From positions 23,817-87,816 of the forward strand of contig NZ_AOME01000015.1 in the NCBI RefSeq assembly GCF_000336935.1: 64,000 nucleotides of DNA, read 5' to 3'. Position 1 is the first letter of the stretch. Each line of letters begins with the position of its first letter. This stretch comes from Halococcus salifodinae DSM 8989 (GTDB taxonomy: Archaea; Halobacteriota; Halobacteria; Halobacteriales; Halococcaceae). Under the pieces are notes generated by a model. That model was not told the origin of the DNA. It did no database searches and worked only from the letters and a program-made list of their open reading frames with translations. Positions 23,868 through 33,434 of the stretch are shown in pieces. Both the position numbers and the translations under genes were made by a program.

Positions 23868-24914
23868 ATGAGTAGACTCACCTACTTCGCAAAGCGGATC
23901 GGGCTGATGATACCGGTCGTGATCTTCGGCACGTCACTGACCTACCTCATCCTGTACGCCGGCCCGATCAACCCCGCAGTGGCGATCGTCGGCCCGAGTG
24001 CGGACGCGGCACAGATCAGACAGATCGAACAGCAGCTCGGTCTCAACCAGCCGCTCTGGGCACAGTACTTCGATTTCCTCGGACGGATGCTCACGTTCGA
24101 CTTCGGTCAGTCGTGGGTCATCAATCCGAACACGTCCATCGTCGACGTCATCGCCCACCGAGTCCCACGGACGATCTGGCTCGGTTTCTGGGCGATCCTG
24201 CTCCCGCTGTTCATCGGGATCCCGCTCGGCTTCCACGCGGGGCTGCACCCGAACTCGTGGAGTGATTACCTCGTTTCGCTTGGCGGCATCGTCTGGCGTG
24301 CGGCACCCAACTTCTGGCTCGCGGTCATCCTGTTGTTGGGGCTGTCGAACTCGGAGCAGTATCTGTTCGGTTTCAACTGGAAAACGTTCCTCGTGGACAC
24401 ACCACAGCTGATCGGCGCGCCACCGCTCGGCTTCCTCTCGGATCCGCTCGGCGCGATCACGAACCCGGGAGAGTGGTGGACGCAGTTCCTCGCAGCGTTC
24501 AAGCGGATCCTCCCGGCGGCGTTCGTTCTCGGTTCGGCATCACTCGGGAACGAACTCAGGATCGGCCGCACCGCGATGTTGGAGACCAAGAACTCGAACT
24601 ACGTCGAGATGGCACGAGCGAAAGGCGTGAGCGACCGACTACTCGTCTGGAAGCACATGTTCCGGAACGCGCTGATCCCGCTGGTGCCGGTGATCACTGC
24701 GGAAGCGGGTCTCCTCATCGGCGGCTCGATCATCGTCGAGGAGGTGTTCTCGATCAGCGGGATCGGACAGCTGTCGTTCCAGGCGATCATCCAGGGTGAT
24801 GTCCCGCTCGCAGCGGCGCTGACGTTCATCTTCGTGCTGCTGTACGTCGTCATCAACATCACTCAGGACTTCCTCTACACGGTCATCGACCCGCGAGTCA
24901 GCTTCGAAGAATAA
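23868..24914 (+). CDS. ABC transporter permease, DppB type
   Basis: A 348-residue permease of the DppB/OppB type with six membrane helices. The first helix (YFAKRIGLMIPVVIFGTSLTYLIL) is followed by a periplasm-side loop with QIEQQLGLNQPLWAQYFDFLGR. The coupling EAA-like segment is VEMARAKGVSDRLLVWKHMFRNALIPLVP. The C-terminus LLYVVINITQDFLYTVIDPRVSFEE is typical. It forms the membrane channel with the next gene. Stop and next start are separated by two bases. Confidence 0.93.
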   Translation: MSRLTYFAKRIGLMIPVVIFGTSLTYLILYAGPINPAVAIVGPSADAAQIRQIEQQLGLNQPLWAQYFDFLGRMLTFDFGQSWVINPNTSIVDVIAHRVPRTIWLGFWAILLPLFIGIPLGFHAGLHPNSWSDYLVSLGGIVWRAAPNFWLAVILLLGLSNSEQYLFGFNWKTFLVDTPQLIGAPPLGFLSDPLGAITNPGEWWTQFLAAFKRILPAAFVLGSASLGNELRIGRTAMLETKNSNYVEMARAKGVSDRLLVWKHMFRNALIPLVPVITAEAGLLIGGSIIVEEVFSISGIGQLSFQAIIQGDVPLAAALTFIFVLLYVVINITQDFLYTVIDPRVSFEE

Positions 24915-24916
24915 CA

Positions 24917-26314
24917 ATGAGTCAGAAACTTACCCAAGAAGACGAAGGAATCGGAAGCCGGATCCGATCGAATCCACGGCCGGCGTTGGTGTGGGTGTTC
25001 GGTGCGCTCGTGTTGCTCGCACCCGAGTTCGGTGCGATAGTGCATCTCATCACGGGAGCCATCCCGGGTATCGGTGCGGTCGACCTCCCGACGCTGCTCT
25101 CGCGTGAGCTGATCTCGAACCAGGGCTACCAACTCCCGAACGGCAGTTGGGAGGGGACGTTCCTCGGCCTCTCAGCGGCGGCCGCGTGGACGGTGCGGGT
25201 CGTCCTCATCTACGCGTACGCGTTTGCATGGCTCGGGTGGCTCTGGTACGGCTATCTCACGTTCCGCCGGAACTACCGGTTCGCCGACTGGACGCCGACC
25301 GACGACCGGATCGACCGGCTTCGCGACCACCGCTGGGGGCAGTTCGGCTTCGTCGTGGTGTTCGCGTTCGTGATGTTTGCGATGTTCGCCCCAGCACTCG
25401 GTCCGACGACACTCGAAAGCAACATCGTCGATCCGTACAGCCACGAGGTGACGTACTACGACGACGAGGTGGGCGAAGTCGCGACCGCCTCGGTCGGCAC
25501 GGCGAACCTCGCCTCACAGTCACAAGGGACCCCTGACGAGAACTACGGACTGTGGAGTTACGACGAGTACGATCGGTTCCACCCCGCAGGAACGATCACG
25601 AACGGCAAGGACATGTTCACGTTCTTAGTATATGGGGCACGGATATCGCTGTTCATCGCGCTGAGTTCGACGCTGCTCGCTGGCGGGATCGCGCTCGTGC
25701 TCGGTCTGATAACGGCGTACTACAAGGGACTCGCGGATCTCGTGACCGTCGTCGCCAGCGACGCGTTCGCGTCGATACCGTTCTTGCTGTTGCTGATCAT
25801 GCTTTCGGTCGTGCTCAGCGACACGTGGATCGCCAACGTCTACAACGGCGCGCTCCTCCTCGTGTTCATCTTCGGCCTGTTCTTCTGGCCGGGCTACTGG
25901 CGGACGATCCGTGGTCCCGCGTTTCAAACTGTGGAGAACGAGTGGATCGACGCCGCGAAGAGCTACGGTCAGGCACCGTTCACGCTAATGAGAAAGCATA
26001 TCGCGCCGTACGTCGTGAGCTATCTCCTGATCTACGCGTCACTCGGGCTTGGCGGGATCATCATCACCACGGCTGCACTGTCGTATCTCGGGCTCGGCAT
26101 CACCGCACCGACGCCCGAATGGGGCCGACTCGTCAATCTCGGCCAGCAGTACGTTCCGACGGTCTCGTGGCACATCTCGATCATCCCGGGGCTCGCGATC
26201 GTGCTGGTCGTGACCGGGTTCAACGCGCTCGGTGACGGGATCCGCGACGCGATCGATCCCGAGAGCGAAGGGAGCACCGAAGGTGGCGCTGCCGCCGCCG
26301 GAGGTGGCGGATGA
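24917..26314 (+). CDS. ABC transporter permease, DppC type, with long N-terminal part
   Basis: A 465-residue partner permease, longer than the usual 280-300 residues of DppC. Extra N-terminal material includes one hydrophobic segment near 15-50, another near 80-110 and a charged linker before the standard helix at about 135. An extracytoplasmic segment of about 70 residues (LESNIVDPYSHEVTYYDDE and on) follows. The canonical part begins around GARISLFIALSSTLLAGG, with the coupling segment DAAKSYGQAPFTLMRKHIAPYV. The tail is Gly/Ala-rich. The start overlaps nothing; the end overlaps the next start (ATGA). Confidence 0.9.
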   Translation: MSQKLTQEDEGIGSRIRSNPRPALVWVFGALVLLAPEFGAIVHLITGAIPGIGAVDLPTLLSRELISNQGYQLPNGSWEGTFLGLSAAAAWTVRVVLIYAYAFAWLGWLWYGYLTFRRNYRFADWTPTDDRIDRLRDHRWGQFGFVVVFAFVMFAMFAPALGPTTLESNIVDPYSHEVTYYDDEVGEVATASVGTANLASQSQGTPDENYGLWSYDEYDRFHPAGTITNGKDMFTFLVYGARISLFIALSSTLLAGGIALVLGLITAYYKGLADLVTVVASDAFASIPFLLLLIMLSVVLSDTWIANVYNGALLLVFIFGLFFWPGYWRTIRGPAFQTVENEWIDAAKSYGQAPFTLMRKHIAPYVVSYLLIYASLGLGGIIITTAALSYLGLGITAPTPEWGRLVNLGQQYVPTVSWHISIIPGLAIVLVVTGFNALGDGIRDAIDPESEGSTEGGAAAAGGGG

Positions 26315-27549
26315 GTCAGCACCAGGCGAGGCGATCGACGCGCGGGGACGGGGAGACCGTCCTTTCGGTCGAGGAACTCCGGACGGCGTTTTTCACCGAC
26401 AAGGAGACGATCTACGCCGTCGACGGCGCGAGCTTCGACCTCCGGCGGGGCGAAACCGTCGGGATCGTCGGCGAGAGCGGTTCGGGCAAGAGCGTCACCG
26501 CGCGCTCGATCATGGGACTGATCGAGTCCCCCGGCCGTGTCCTGGATGGGAGTTCGATCAAGTACCACAACCCCGAAACCGTCGAACGGCTCGCCGACCA
26601 GTTTGCCGGCGAAGTCACGTACCGTGACGGCGACGGCGAGCCCGAGGGCGATGGCTGTATCGTCCTCGACGACGACGAGGGGACGAACGGAACCCGCGGC
26701 TACGTCGACCTCGCACGTGCGCCTCAGAAAGTCGTCAAACGGACCCGTGGCGGCGACATCGCCATGATCTTCCAGGACCCACTGAGCAGCCTCAATCCCG
26801 TCTACACCGTGGGCAACCAGATCAAGGAGGCGCTCAAGCTCCACCGAGATATGAGCGGGCGCAGCGTGACCGACGAAGCCGCGGAGCTGCTCGAAGCCGT
26901 CGGGATCCCCGACGCCAGGATGGCGCTGCGGGAGTACCCCCACCAGTTCTCCGGCGGCCAGCGCCAACGGATCGTGATCGCGGTGGCCTTAGCTTGTGAT
27001 CCCGAGGTGCTGATCTGTGACGAGCCCACCACCGCACTCGACGTCACGATCCAGGCTCAGATCCTCGATCTCCTCGACGACATCCAGCGCGAACGCGATC
27101 TCGGGATCGTGTTCATCACTCACGACATGGGGGTGATCTCGGAGATCTCCGACCGCGTGAACGTGATGTACGCCGGCGAGATCGTCGAGACCGCACCGGC
27201 AGAGACGCTGTTCACCGATCCCGCCCACCCCTACACCCGAGGGCTTCTCGAAAGCATTCCCGGTCGAAATCCGGGTGCCGATCGGCTCACGACCATCGAG
27301 GGCGACGTTCCGACCCCGAACCAGCCAGCGACCGACTGTCGGTTCGCGCCCCGGTGTCCCGAACAGTTCGACGCCTGTACCCAGGTTCATCCAGAGTCGG
27401 TCTCGGTCACCGAGGCCGCGACCGATCACACCACGGCCTGTCTGCTGTACCCCGACGACCGCTCGCGCGAGGACGCAGTCGACCTCCACGAGCGCCGCGG
27501 ACGCGGGGACACGGACGACGAAGCCAACCGAACGGAGGCACGACGATGA
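26311..27549 (+). CDS. ABC transporter ATP-binding protein, DppD type
   Basis: A 412-residue ATPase. Walker A is [10 protein letters not shown], the Q-loop [12 protein letters not shown], the signature [12 protein letters not shown], Walker [12 protein letters not shown] and the switch His in ITHDMG. A C-terminal oligopeptide-transporter (oligo_HPY) segment has [15 protein letters not shown]. Between Walker A and the Q-loop is an insertion of about 75 residues, partly acidic ([13 protein letters not shown] and on), which is usual in haloarchaeal DppD-like proteins but unusual in bacteria. Overlaps its neighbours at both ends by ATGA. Confidence 0.93.
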   Translation: MSQHQARRSTRGDGETVLSVEELRTAFFTDKETIYAVDGASFDLRRGETVGIVGESGSGKSVTARSIMGLIESPGRVLDGSSIKYHNPETVERLADQFAGEVTYRDGDGEPEGDGCIVLDDDEGTNGTRGYVDLARAPQKVVKRTRGGDIAMIFQDPLSSLNPVYTVGNQIKEALKLHRDMSGRSVTDEAAELLEAVGIPDARMALREYPHQFSGGQRQRIVIAVALACDPEVLICDEPTTALDVTIQAQILDLLDDIQRERDLGIVFITHDMGVISEISDRVNVMYAGEIVETAPAETLFTDPAHPYTRGLLESIPGRNPGADRLTTIEGDVPTPNQPATDCRFAPRCPEQFDACTQVHPESVSVTEAATDHTTACLLYPDDRSREDAVDLHERRGRGDTDDEANRTEARR

Positions 27550-28886
27550 GCCAGGAGATCACCGCGACCGACGAACGGCAGCGCTCGGACGCCCTCGTCG
27601 AGATCGACGGGCTGAAGACCTACTACGAGAGCGGCGGTATCCTCGGCGGCGATCCGGTCAAGGCCGTCGACGACGTCACGTTCGACATCCGTCGCGGCGA
27701 GACGCTCGGGCTGGTCGGGGAGTCGGGCTGTGGGAAAACCACGCTCGGCCGGACGCTCGTTCGGCTCGAAACCGCCACCGCCGGCGACGTCAGCTACGAC
27801 GGCACCGACATCACGACGCTGTCGGGCGGCGATCTCAAGGAGTGGCGATCGAACGCCCAGATGGTGTTTCAGGACCCCGATTCGAGCCTCAACGACCGGA
27901 TGACCGTCGGCGAGATCATCCGCGAGCCGCTCGACGTCCACGCCCGTGGCACGCGCCGCGAGCGCCGCCAACGGGTGCAGGAGCTGCTCGAAACCGTCGG
28001 GCTCCAACAGCAACACTACTATCGGTACCCTCACCAGTTCTCCGGCGGCCAGCGCCAGCGGATCGGGATCGCCCGCGCGCTCGCGCTCGAACCCGACTTC
28101 GTGGTGCTCGACGAGCCCGTGAGCGCGCTCGACGCGTCGGTGCAGGCGAAGATTCTCAATCTCCTGGAGGATCTCCAGGACGATCTCGGGCTCACCTACC
28201 TGTTCATCGCCCACGATCTCTCGGTGGTACGGCACATCTGTGATCGGGTCGCAGTGATGTATCTCGGCAACGTCATGGAGATCGGGCCGGCCGATGAGCT
28301 GTTCGCCGATCCGGCGAACCCCTACACCCACTCGCTGCTGTCGGCGATCCCGGACACCGATCCGACGACGAGGATGGAAGACCGGATCACGCTCCGCGGG
28401 ACGCCGCCCAGCCCGCGCAATCCGCCGGAGGGGTGTCCGTTCACCACGCGGTGTCCGGCGAAGATCCGGCCCGAGGAGTACGCCGACATCGACGACGACG
28501 TCTGGGAACGCATCGAAGTGTTCCGCGAGGTCCTCCGTGAGCGGGCGCGCACCGATCGATCGCTTTCGGAACGCGCGAAGGAGCTACTCGGAATGGAGAC
28601 GCGCTTTTCGGATCTCGACGAGGCCGAGGCCGAGACGTTCGACGATGTCGACGTTCCCCCGGGCGTCCAAACCGAGCTCGATCGCGCCGCCGAACTCGCC
28701 CACGAGGGGAGCGAGAGCGACGCACGCGAACATCTGCGCGACACGTTCGGCAGCGAGTGTGACCTCGAAGCACCGACCCACCACGAGGTCAGCGAGGCGG
28801 GTCGCCAGAGCCTCTGTCACCGACACAAACCCGAGCACGACAGCCCCGCGGCGTTCTTCGAGGGACACTCCGTCGGCGATCGATGA
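27546..28886 (+). CDS. ABC transporter ATP-binding protein, DppF type, with long C-terminal tail
   Basis: A 446-residue ATPase starting [15 protein letters not shown] at the ATGA overlap. Walker [11 protein letters not shown]-loop [11 protein letters not shown], signature [12 protein letters not shown], Walker [12 protein letters not shown] and switch IAHDLS are intact. The oligo_HPY segment [16 protein letters not shown] is followed by about 125 more residues, mainly acidic helices, with Cys and His near the end ([25 protein letters not shown]). This tail is far longer than in bacterial DppF. It completes the importer and overlaps the next gene by four bases. Confidence 0.93.
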   Translation: MSQEITATDERQRSDALVEIDGLKTYYESGGILGGDPVKAVDDVTFDIRRGETLGLVGESGCGKTTLGRTLVRLETATAGDVSYDGTDITTLSGGDLKEWRSNAQMVFQDPDSSLNDRMTVGEIIREPLDVHARGTRRERRQRVQELLETVGLQQQHYYRYPHQFSGGQRQRIGIARALALEPDFVVLDEPVSALDASVQAKILNLLEDLQDDLGLTYLFIAHDLSVVRHICDRVAVMYLGNVMEIGPADELFADPANPYTHSLLSAIPDTDPTTRMEDRITLRGTPPSPRNPPEGCPFTTRCPAKIRPEEYADIDDDVWERIEVFREVLRERARTDRSLSERAKELLGMETRFSDLDEAEAETFDDVDVPPGVQTELDRAAELAHEGSESDAREHLRDTFGSECDLEAPTHHEVSEAGRQSLCHRHKPEHDSPAAFFEGHSVGDR

Positions 28887-29347
28887 ACGACGACCACCCT
28901 CGTCAGAGGCCGGGCGAGGGGGCGACGAGGCGCGACCAGCCACCGGTACTGCTGCTCAAGCTGCTCGATCTCTGTCTCTACGGCCTCACGATCGCGATCG
29001 TCCTCGTCTGTGTCGCGACGGTCGTGAGCTTCGCGTTCGGGGCCGGTTGGGGCGGGAGCAAGTATCTCCTGTTCGTGATCGGATTCTTGCTGTTCGGGCT
29101 CGGTGCGATCGGAATGCGTCCGAAAGGAGCCTGGAAGGACGACGACGACGATGACGACGAGGCGCGACGCGTATCGAGCGACGACGAAACCAGATTCCAG
29201 GCGTTCGTTCAGTCGATCCCGCCGTTGCGACGGTACGAACTCGACCCCGACGACCGGCTCTCGCTCGCCGCGAAGCTGTTCGTCGGAAGTCTGCTCGTGC
29301 TCGGCGCGTCGTTCGCCATGGAGACGGTGTTCGGCATCAGGATCTGA
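28883..29347 (+). CDS. Membrane protein coupled to the ABC operon
   Basis: A 154-residue protein with two close N-terminal helices (about 25-55 and 60-77), a very acidic turn ([12 protein letters not shown]), a soluble part and one C-terminal helix ([19 protein letters not shown]). I think it belongs to a small conserved haloarchaeal DUF, but cannot confirm which. The ATGA overlap with the ATPase gene points to co-transcription, so it may be an accessory of the importer or just a passenger. Confidence 0.65.
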   Translation: MNDDHPRQRPGEGATRRDQPPVLLLKLLDLCLYGLTIAIVLVCVATVVSFAFGAGWGGSKYLLFVIGFLLFGLGAIGMRPKGAWKDDDDDDDEARRVSSDDETRFQAFVQSIPPLRRYELDPDDRLSLAAKLFVGSLLVLGASFAMETVFGIRI

Positions 29348-29502
29348 AACCGGCGAAGCGTGATCGCTGAAACGGCGTCGTCGGGCAGCTCCTTGTCACG
29401 CATTAGCGATCGAGTGAACGGCATCGAACAGCGACCGTTCGATCGGTTCTACGACGATTAGTCGACCGGGAAAACGTGTTCCGATAGCATCGGTTCGACG
29501 CG

Positions 29503-29510
29503 TTTATATT
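29503..29510 (+). promoter_or_regulatory. TATA box of the 29534 gene
   Basis: TTTATATT, 24-31 nt before the ATG at 29534. It decides the start codon of the small gene. Confidence 0.55.
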
Positions 29511-29533
29511 CCGGTGGTATGTACTCACATAGT

Positions 29534-29704
29534 ATGACGCCGGATGCGACCGCCGCGGCGGCACCCGTCGTGGCTGACGACATCATGGCCTCGGTCGACG
29601 ATGACGGCAGTGTGGAGCGGTTCGTCATCGCCGACATCTCCCGCGACGACGCGTGGGTTGCGATGGCGCTCGACGGGGCAGCATCGCTTCCGGACTGGCG
29701 ATAG
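29534..29704 (+). CDS. Small acidic haloarchaeal protein
   Basis: A 56-residue protein: MTPDATAAAAPVVADDIMAS, then DDDGSVERFVIADISRDD and WVAMALDGAASLPDWR. It resembles a small conserved haloarchaeal family of unknown function. The ATG at 29534 is favoured over 29519 because TTTATATT at 29503-29510 is 24-31 nt upstream of it, the leaderless spacing; the earlier ATG is too close to the TATA box. It is separate from the ABC operon. Confidence 0.65.
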   Translation: MTPDATAAAAPVVADDIMASVDDDGSVERFVIADISRDDAWVAMALDGAASLPDWR

Positions 29705-29753
29705 GGCTTTTCGCGGGTATCGACGGCACTCCTAACCGTTCGACGAGCCGCTG

Positions 29754-30260
29754 TCAGTGACTGGGGAGCGGCAGCGTTCTGACCTGTTCTTCGTGTCGTG
29801 CGTCGTGAAGCACCAGCTCCGAGATCGTCCACTCGATCGGTTCGACCTCGACGGCCGCGAGGTCGCGAGCGCGGTCCGTGGAGCCGCCGCGGGCGAGGGT
29901 CACGTGGGGAACGTACTCGTCGCCTTCGAGGTCGGGGATCGGGTCGAACGCCGCGACGAGCCGTCGATGGATGTCGTGGAGACCGGGGCTCTCGATCGCG
30001 ACGTACGCCACTGGGCCAGGCCCACGAACCGGGGTCTCGAACCAGTCGATTCCCGTCGCACGTGCCTCGACGGCTGGTGCGCCGGCGAGTGCACGGCGCA
30101 CCCGTTCGAACAGTCGATCCGGCGCGAGGTCGTCGGCCTCGAAACGCTTGCACACGAGCGTGTGGCGCTCGCGGACCCGATCGAACCCGACGAGGCGGGG
30201 GTGGAGAGTGGCGGCGAGACGTTCGATCCCGCCGGGAATCGGGACGTTGAGGCTGTACAC
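29754..30260 (-). CDS. 2'-5' RNA ligase / cyclic phosphodiesterase family (2H) protein
   Basis: A 168-residue protein of the 2H phosphoesterase family. The two catalytic HxT motifs are seen as RHTLVCK and PHVTLARGG, separated by about 85 residues. Members act on 2',3'-cyclic phosphate RNA ends or seal tRNA half-molecules in vitro; the true substrate here is open. I set the start at the GTG at 30260 (coding VYSLNVPIPGG), which gives the family N-terminus; the frame is open to 30332, but the added residues (HHSLRATTPRDRHRHH) do not look native. Confidence 0.8.
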   Translation of the reverse strand: MYSLNVPIPGGIERLAATLHPRLVGFDRVRERHTLVCKRFEADDLAPDRLFERVRRALAGAPAVEARATGIDWFETPVRGPGPVAYVAIESPGLHDIHRRLVAAFDPIPDLEGDEYVPHVTLARGGSTDRARDLAAVEVEPIEWTISELVLHDARHEEQVRTLPLPSH

Positions 30261-30352
30261 GACCACGCTCGGCGCGCCGGCGTGATGACGATGACGGTCA
30301 CGTGGCGTGGTCGCACGGAGTGAGTGGTGCAATCGTTGCCGTCCCAGAAGGG

Positions 30353-30360
30353 TTTAATAT
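30353..30360 (+). promoter_or_regulatory. TATA box before the argG leader frame
   Basis: TTTAATAT preceded by GAAGGG. Its last base is 25 nt before the ATG of the 26-codon frame at 30385, which is the normal spacing for a leaderless transcript starting on that ATG. The same GAAGGGTTTAA string stands before lysW (33435-33445). A weaker TATA-like GAATTTACG at 30534-30542 lies 25-33 nt before the argG ATG itself. Confidence 0.6.
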
Positions 30361-30384
30361 CCCCGCCGCCCCAGCTACAGGTAC

Positions 30385-30465
30385 ATGACGAGGACCCGCC
30401 GCACCGGCTCGCCCCGCGCTGCCGGCGCGTCCCTCTCGCTTCGACCGCGACGACCGGGCCGTTAG
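30385..30465 (+). CDS. Short Arg-rich frame, candidate arginine leader peptide
   Basis: A 26-codon frame between the TATA box and argG: it begins MTRTRRTGSPRAAG and ends SLRPRRPGR followed by TAG. Eight of 26 codons are arginine (AGG, CGC, CGA and CGT), with a cluster just before the stop. A hairpin CGGGCC-GTTA-GGCCCG (30455-30470) overlaps the stop codon. The arrangement is what an arginine-sensing leader peptide would need. Caution: GC-rich non-coding frames in this genome are often Arg-rich by chance, so the case rests on promoter spacing, hairpin and the arginine genes downstream. Confidence 0.4.
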   Translation: MTRTRRTGSPRAAGASLSLRPRRPGR

Positions 30466-30470
30466 GCCCG
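30455..30470 (+). promoter_or_regulatory. Hairpin over the stop codon of the Arg-rich frame
   Basis: A 6-bp stem (CGGGCC/GGCCCG) with a GTTA loop that contains part of the TAG stop. A ribosome at the last Arg codons or the stop would keep it open. A second possible hairpin (ACCCGAAGGGT, 30513-30523) lies between it and argG. Confidence 0.4.
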
Positions 30471-30566
30471 CACAAACTCATTTCTCCGACTCGTTTCGCT
30501 CCTCAGCCCCCCACCCGAAGGGTTCCGCTGGGCGAATTTACGACGACACCGAACAACGACGACACC

Positions 30567-31871
30567 ATGACACCCCCAACCGAATCCACACAGCAATCGA
30601 CCGATCGCGTCGCGCTCGCCTTCTCCGGCGGGCTCGATACCACCGTCTGCGTCCCGCTCCTGAAAGAAGAGTACGGCTTCGACGAGGTGATCGGCGTCAC
30701 CGTCGACGTCGGCCAGCCCGAAGGCGAGTTCGCCGAAGCCGAGGAAACCGCGACCGCGCTCGGTCTCGAACACCACGTGGTCGACGCGCGCGAGGCGTTC
30801 GCCGCAACCTGTTTCGACTCGGTTCGCGCGAACGCCACCTATCAGGGCTACCCCCTGGGAACGGCGCTCGCACGGCCCGTGATCGCCCAGGCGATCCTCG
30901 ACGTCGCGCTCGCTCAGGACTGTGCGGCGCTCGCCCACGGCTGCACCGGGAAGGGCAACGATCAGCTCCGGTTCGAAACCGTGTGGCGTGGCTCCGATCT
31001 CGACGTGATCGCGCCCGTCCGCGAGCTCGGACTCACCCGCGAGTTCGAGCAGGAGTACGCCGCCGAGCGCGATCTCCCCGTGGAGGGCGGCGACGGCGGC
31101 GCGTGGAGCATCGATACGAATCTCTGGAGTCGCTCGGTCGAAGGGAGCGATCTCGAAGAGCCGAGTTACGTTCCCCCAGAGGACATCTACGACTGGACCC
31201 AGCCACCCGGGAAAGAAATCGAACTGCTCGACATCGAGTTCGAAGACGGCTATCCGATCGCGCTCGATGGCGAGTCGATGGAACCGATCGCACTGATCGA
31301 GCACCTCAACGAAGTCGCGGGCGCACACGGCGTCGGCCGGACCGACGTGATGGAAGACCGGATGCTCGGGCTGAAAGTGAGGGAGAACTACGAACACCCC
31401 GCAGCGACGGTTCTCCTCAACGCCCACGAGGCGCTCGAATCGCTCGTCCTCACCAAAGAAGAGCGGAGTTTCAAGAAACAGATCGATCACGAGTGGGCAG
31501 AGAAAGCCTACGAGGGACTGCTCGCCGCGCCGCTGGTCGACGCCTTGGAAGGGTTCATCGCGTCGACCCAGGAGCGCGTCACCGGCACCGTCACCGTGAA
31601 ACTCGAAGGTGGTCAGGCCCGCCCGGTCGGTCGCGAGAGCGAGTACGGCGTGTACTCCGCGTCGGCAGCCTCGTTCAACACCGCGGACGTCGGCGGCGGA
31701 ATCGAGCAGGCCGACGCCACGGGCGTCGCGAAGTACCACGGCTTCCAATCGCGCCTCGCGGGAAGCGTCATCGACGACGCGAACGCGACGGCAGAAGCGG
31801 TCGCCGACGGCGGGACGACGGCCGAGAGCGAGAACGGAGCGACGGCGGACGACGAAAACGGAGACGAGTGA
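30567..31871 (+). CDS. argG: Argininosuccinate synthase
   Basis: A 434-residue enzyme that joins citrulline and aspartate with ATP, the seventh step of arginine synthesis. The ATP loop is ALAFSGGLDTTVC at about 17-28; AHGCTGKGNDQLRFE, SIDTNLWSRSVEG and SPTRFAP-like family segments (EPSYVPPEDIYDWT) are present. The last 30 residues are an acidic halophilic tail. The frame is open upstream to 30324, but the ATG at 30567 gives the normal N-terminus. One base separates it from argH. Confidence 0.96.
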   Translation: MTPPTESTQQSTDRVALAFSGGLDTTVCVPLLKEEYGFDEVIGVTVDVGQPEGEFAEAEETATALGLEHHVVDAREAFAATCFDSVRANATYQGYPLGTALARPVIAQAILDVALAQDCAALAHGCTGKGNDQLRFETVWRGSDLDVIAPVRELGLTREFEQEYAAERDLPVEGGDGGAWSIDTNLWSRSVEGSDLEEPSYVPPEDIYDWTQPPGKEIELLDIEFEDGYPIALDGESMEPIALIEHLNEVAGAHGVGRTDVMEDRMLGLKVRENYEHPAATVLLNAHEALESLVLTKEERSFKKQIDHEWAEKAYEGLLAAPLVDALEGFIASTQERVTGTVTVKLEGGQARPVGRESEYGVYSASAASFNTADVGGGIEQADATGVAKYHGFQSRLAGSVIDDANATAEAVADGGTTAESENGATADDENGDE

Positions 31872-31872
31872 G

Positions 31873-33318
31873 ATGAACGGAGAGGAGAGCGACGTGGTCC
31901 GGCGCGATCGGTTCAGCGGCGGCCCCGCCCGCGCGTTCCTCTCCTCGATGGATCACGACGAGCGGCTCTTTGAACCCGATCTCGCGGTCGACCGCGCCCA
32001 CGTGGTGATGCTCGCCGAACAGGGCATCATCGACGAGGCGAGCGCAGGCGCGATCCTCGATGGGCTCGCCGACGTCGAAGCGACGGACTACGACGCGCTC
32101 GACGGCGAGGACGTCCACGCCGCGATCGAAACCGCGGTGATCGAGCGTGTCGGCGAGGCGGGCGGCCGGATGCACACCGCCCGGAGTCGGAACGACGAGG
32201 TGGCGACGTGCATCCGGTATCGGCTGCGCGAGGAGCTGCTCGACGCCATCGACGCGACGCTCGTGCTCCGCGAGGCGCTCGTCGAGGCGGCACGCGAGCA
32301 CGTCGAGACGCTGATGCCTGGCTACACGCACCGCCAGGCAGCCCAGCCGACCACCGTTGCACACTTCCTGTGCTCGTACGCCCAAGCGCTCGAACGCGAC
32401 ACGGATCGGTTGCTCGCGGCCTACGACCGGACGAACCGCTCGCCGCTCGGTGCGGCGGCCTTTGCGGGCACGCCGTTCGACATCGATCGCGAGCGGACCG
32501 CCGACCTGCTGGGGTTCGATTCCGTACTCAACAACTCGATGGACGCGGTCTCGACCCGAGATTTCCTCGTCGAGGCGGCGAGCGCGTTGTCAGCTTGCTC
32601 ACTCACGCTCTCGGGGCTTGCGACCGACCTGATCGAGTTCGCGGCGGACGAGTATGTGGAAATTCACGACGACTACGCCTCGACCTCTTCGATCATGCCC
32701 CAGAAGAAAAACCCCGATACGCTCGAACTCGTCCGCGCGGCGGCCGGGAACGCGAGCGCGGGACTGAACGGCCTCCTGACCACGCTGAAGGGGCTGCCCC
32801 GGGCGTACAACCGCGACCTCCAGGAGGCGACGCCCCACGCGTGGGCCGCCGTCGATGCGGTCGCCCCTGCAACCGAGGTGGCCGCGGGCGCGGTCGCGAC
32901 CGCGACGTGGAACGAGGACGCGCTCGACGCGGCGGCCGGCGACGGGTTTGCAACTGCGACCGGCGTCGCCGACCTGCTCGCGGCCAATGGAGTACCGTTC
33001 CGCACGGCCCACGAAATTTTGGCCCAGGCTGCCGAAAACGACGGAGACTACGCCGCCATCGAAGCGGCCGCCGACGCGGCACTCGACGAACCGCTCTCGG
33101 CGGTCGTCGAGCGCGAGGCGATCGAAGACGCGCTCGATCCCGCGGCGAGCGTGGCGAGCCGCGACTCGGTCGGCGGTCCCGCACCCGAGGCAGTCGCGGC
33201 GGCGCTCGACGAGGCGTGGGCGAAAATCGAGGACGATACCGACCGCCACGACGAGCGGCGCGATCGGCTCGACGCCGCCGCCGCAGTGCTCGAACGGGAG
33301 GTGAGTCAGTATCGTTGA
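31873..33318 (+). CDS. argH: Argininosuccinate lyase
   Basis: A 481-residue enzyme of the fumarase/aspartase superfamily that splits argininosuccinate into arginine and fumarate. The signature SSIMPQKKNPD is at 272-282, HTARSRNDEV at 101-110 and PGYTHRQAAQPTT at 149-161, all intact. It follows argG after a single base and ends the first arginine transcript unit; a 152-base gap with a new promoter separates it from lysW. Confidence 0.96.
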   Translation: MNGEESDVVRRDRFSGGPARAFLSSMDHDERLFEPDLAVDRAHVVMLAEQGIIDEASAGAILDGLADVEATDYDALDGEDVHAAIETAVIERVGEAGGRMHTARSRNDEVATCIRYRLREELLDAIDATLVLREALVEAAREHVETLMPGYTHRQAAQPTTVAHFLCSYAQALERDTDRLLAAYDRTNRSPLGAAAFAGTPFDIDRERTADLLGFDSVLNNSMDAVSTRDFLVEAASALSACSLTLSGLATDLIEFAADEYVEIHDDYASTSSIMPQKKNPDTLELVRAAAGNASAGLNGLLTTLKGLPRAYNRDLQEATPHAWAAVDAVAPATEVAAGAVATATWNEDALDAAAGDGFATATGVADLLAANGVPFRTAHEILAQAAENDGDYAAIEAAADAALDEPLSAVVEREAIEDALDPAASVASRDSVGGPAPEAVAAALDEAWAKIEDDTDRHDERRDRLDAAAAVLEREVSQYR

Positions 33319-33434
33319 GCGACCGCCCCCGCGAGGGGGACGAATTCATCTCGTCGGCGACGACGAAACGCTCGAACTGCCCGATTTCGACCCCGAGAGG
33401 CCACAGTACGTTTTGTAAAATATCAAACAAGTTC

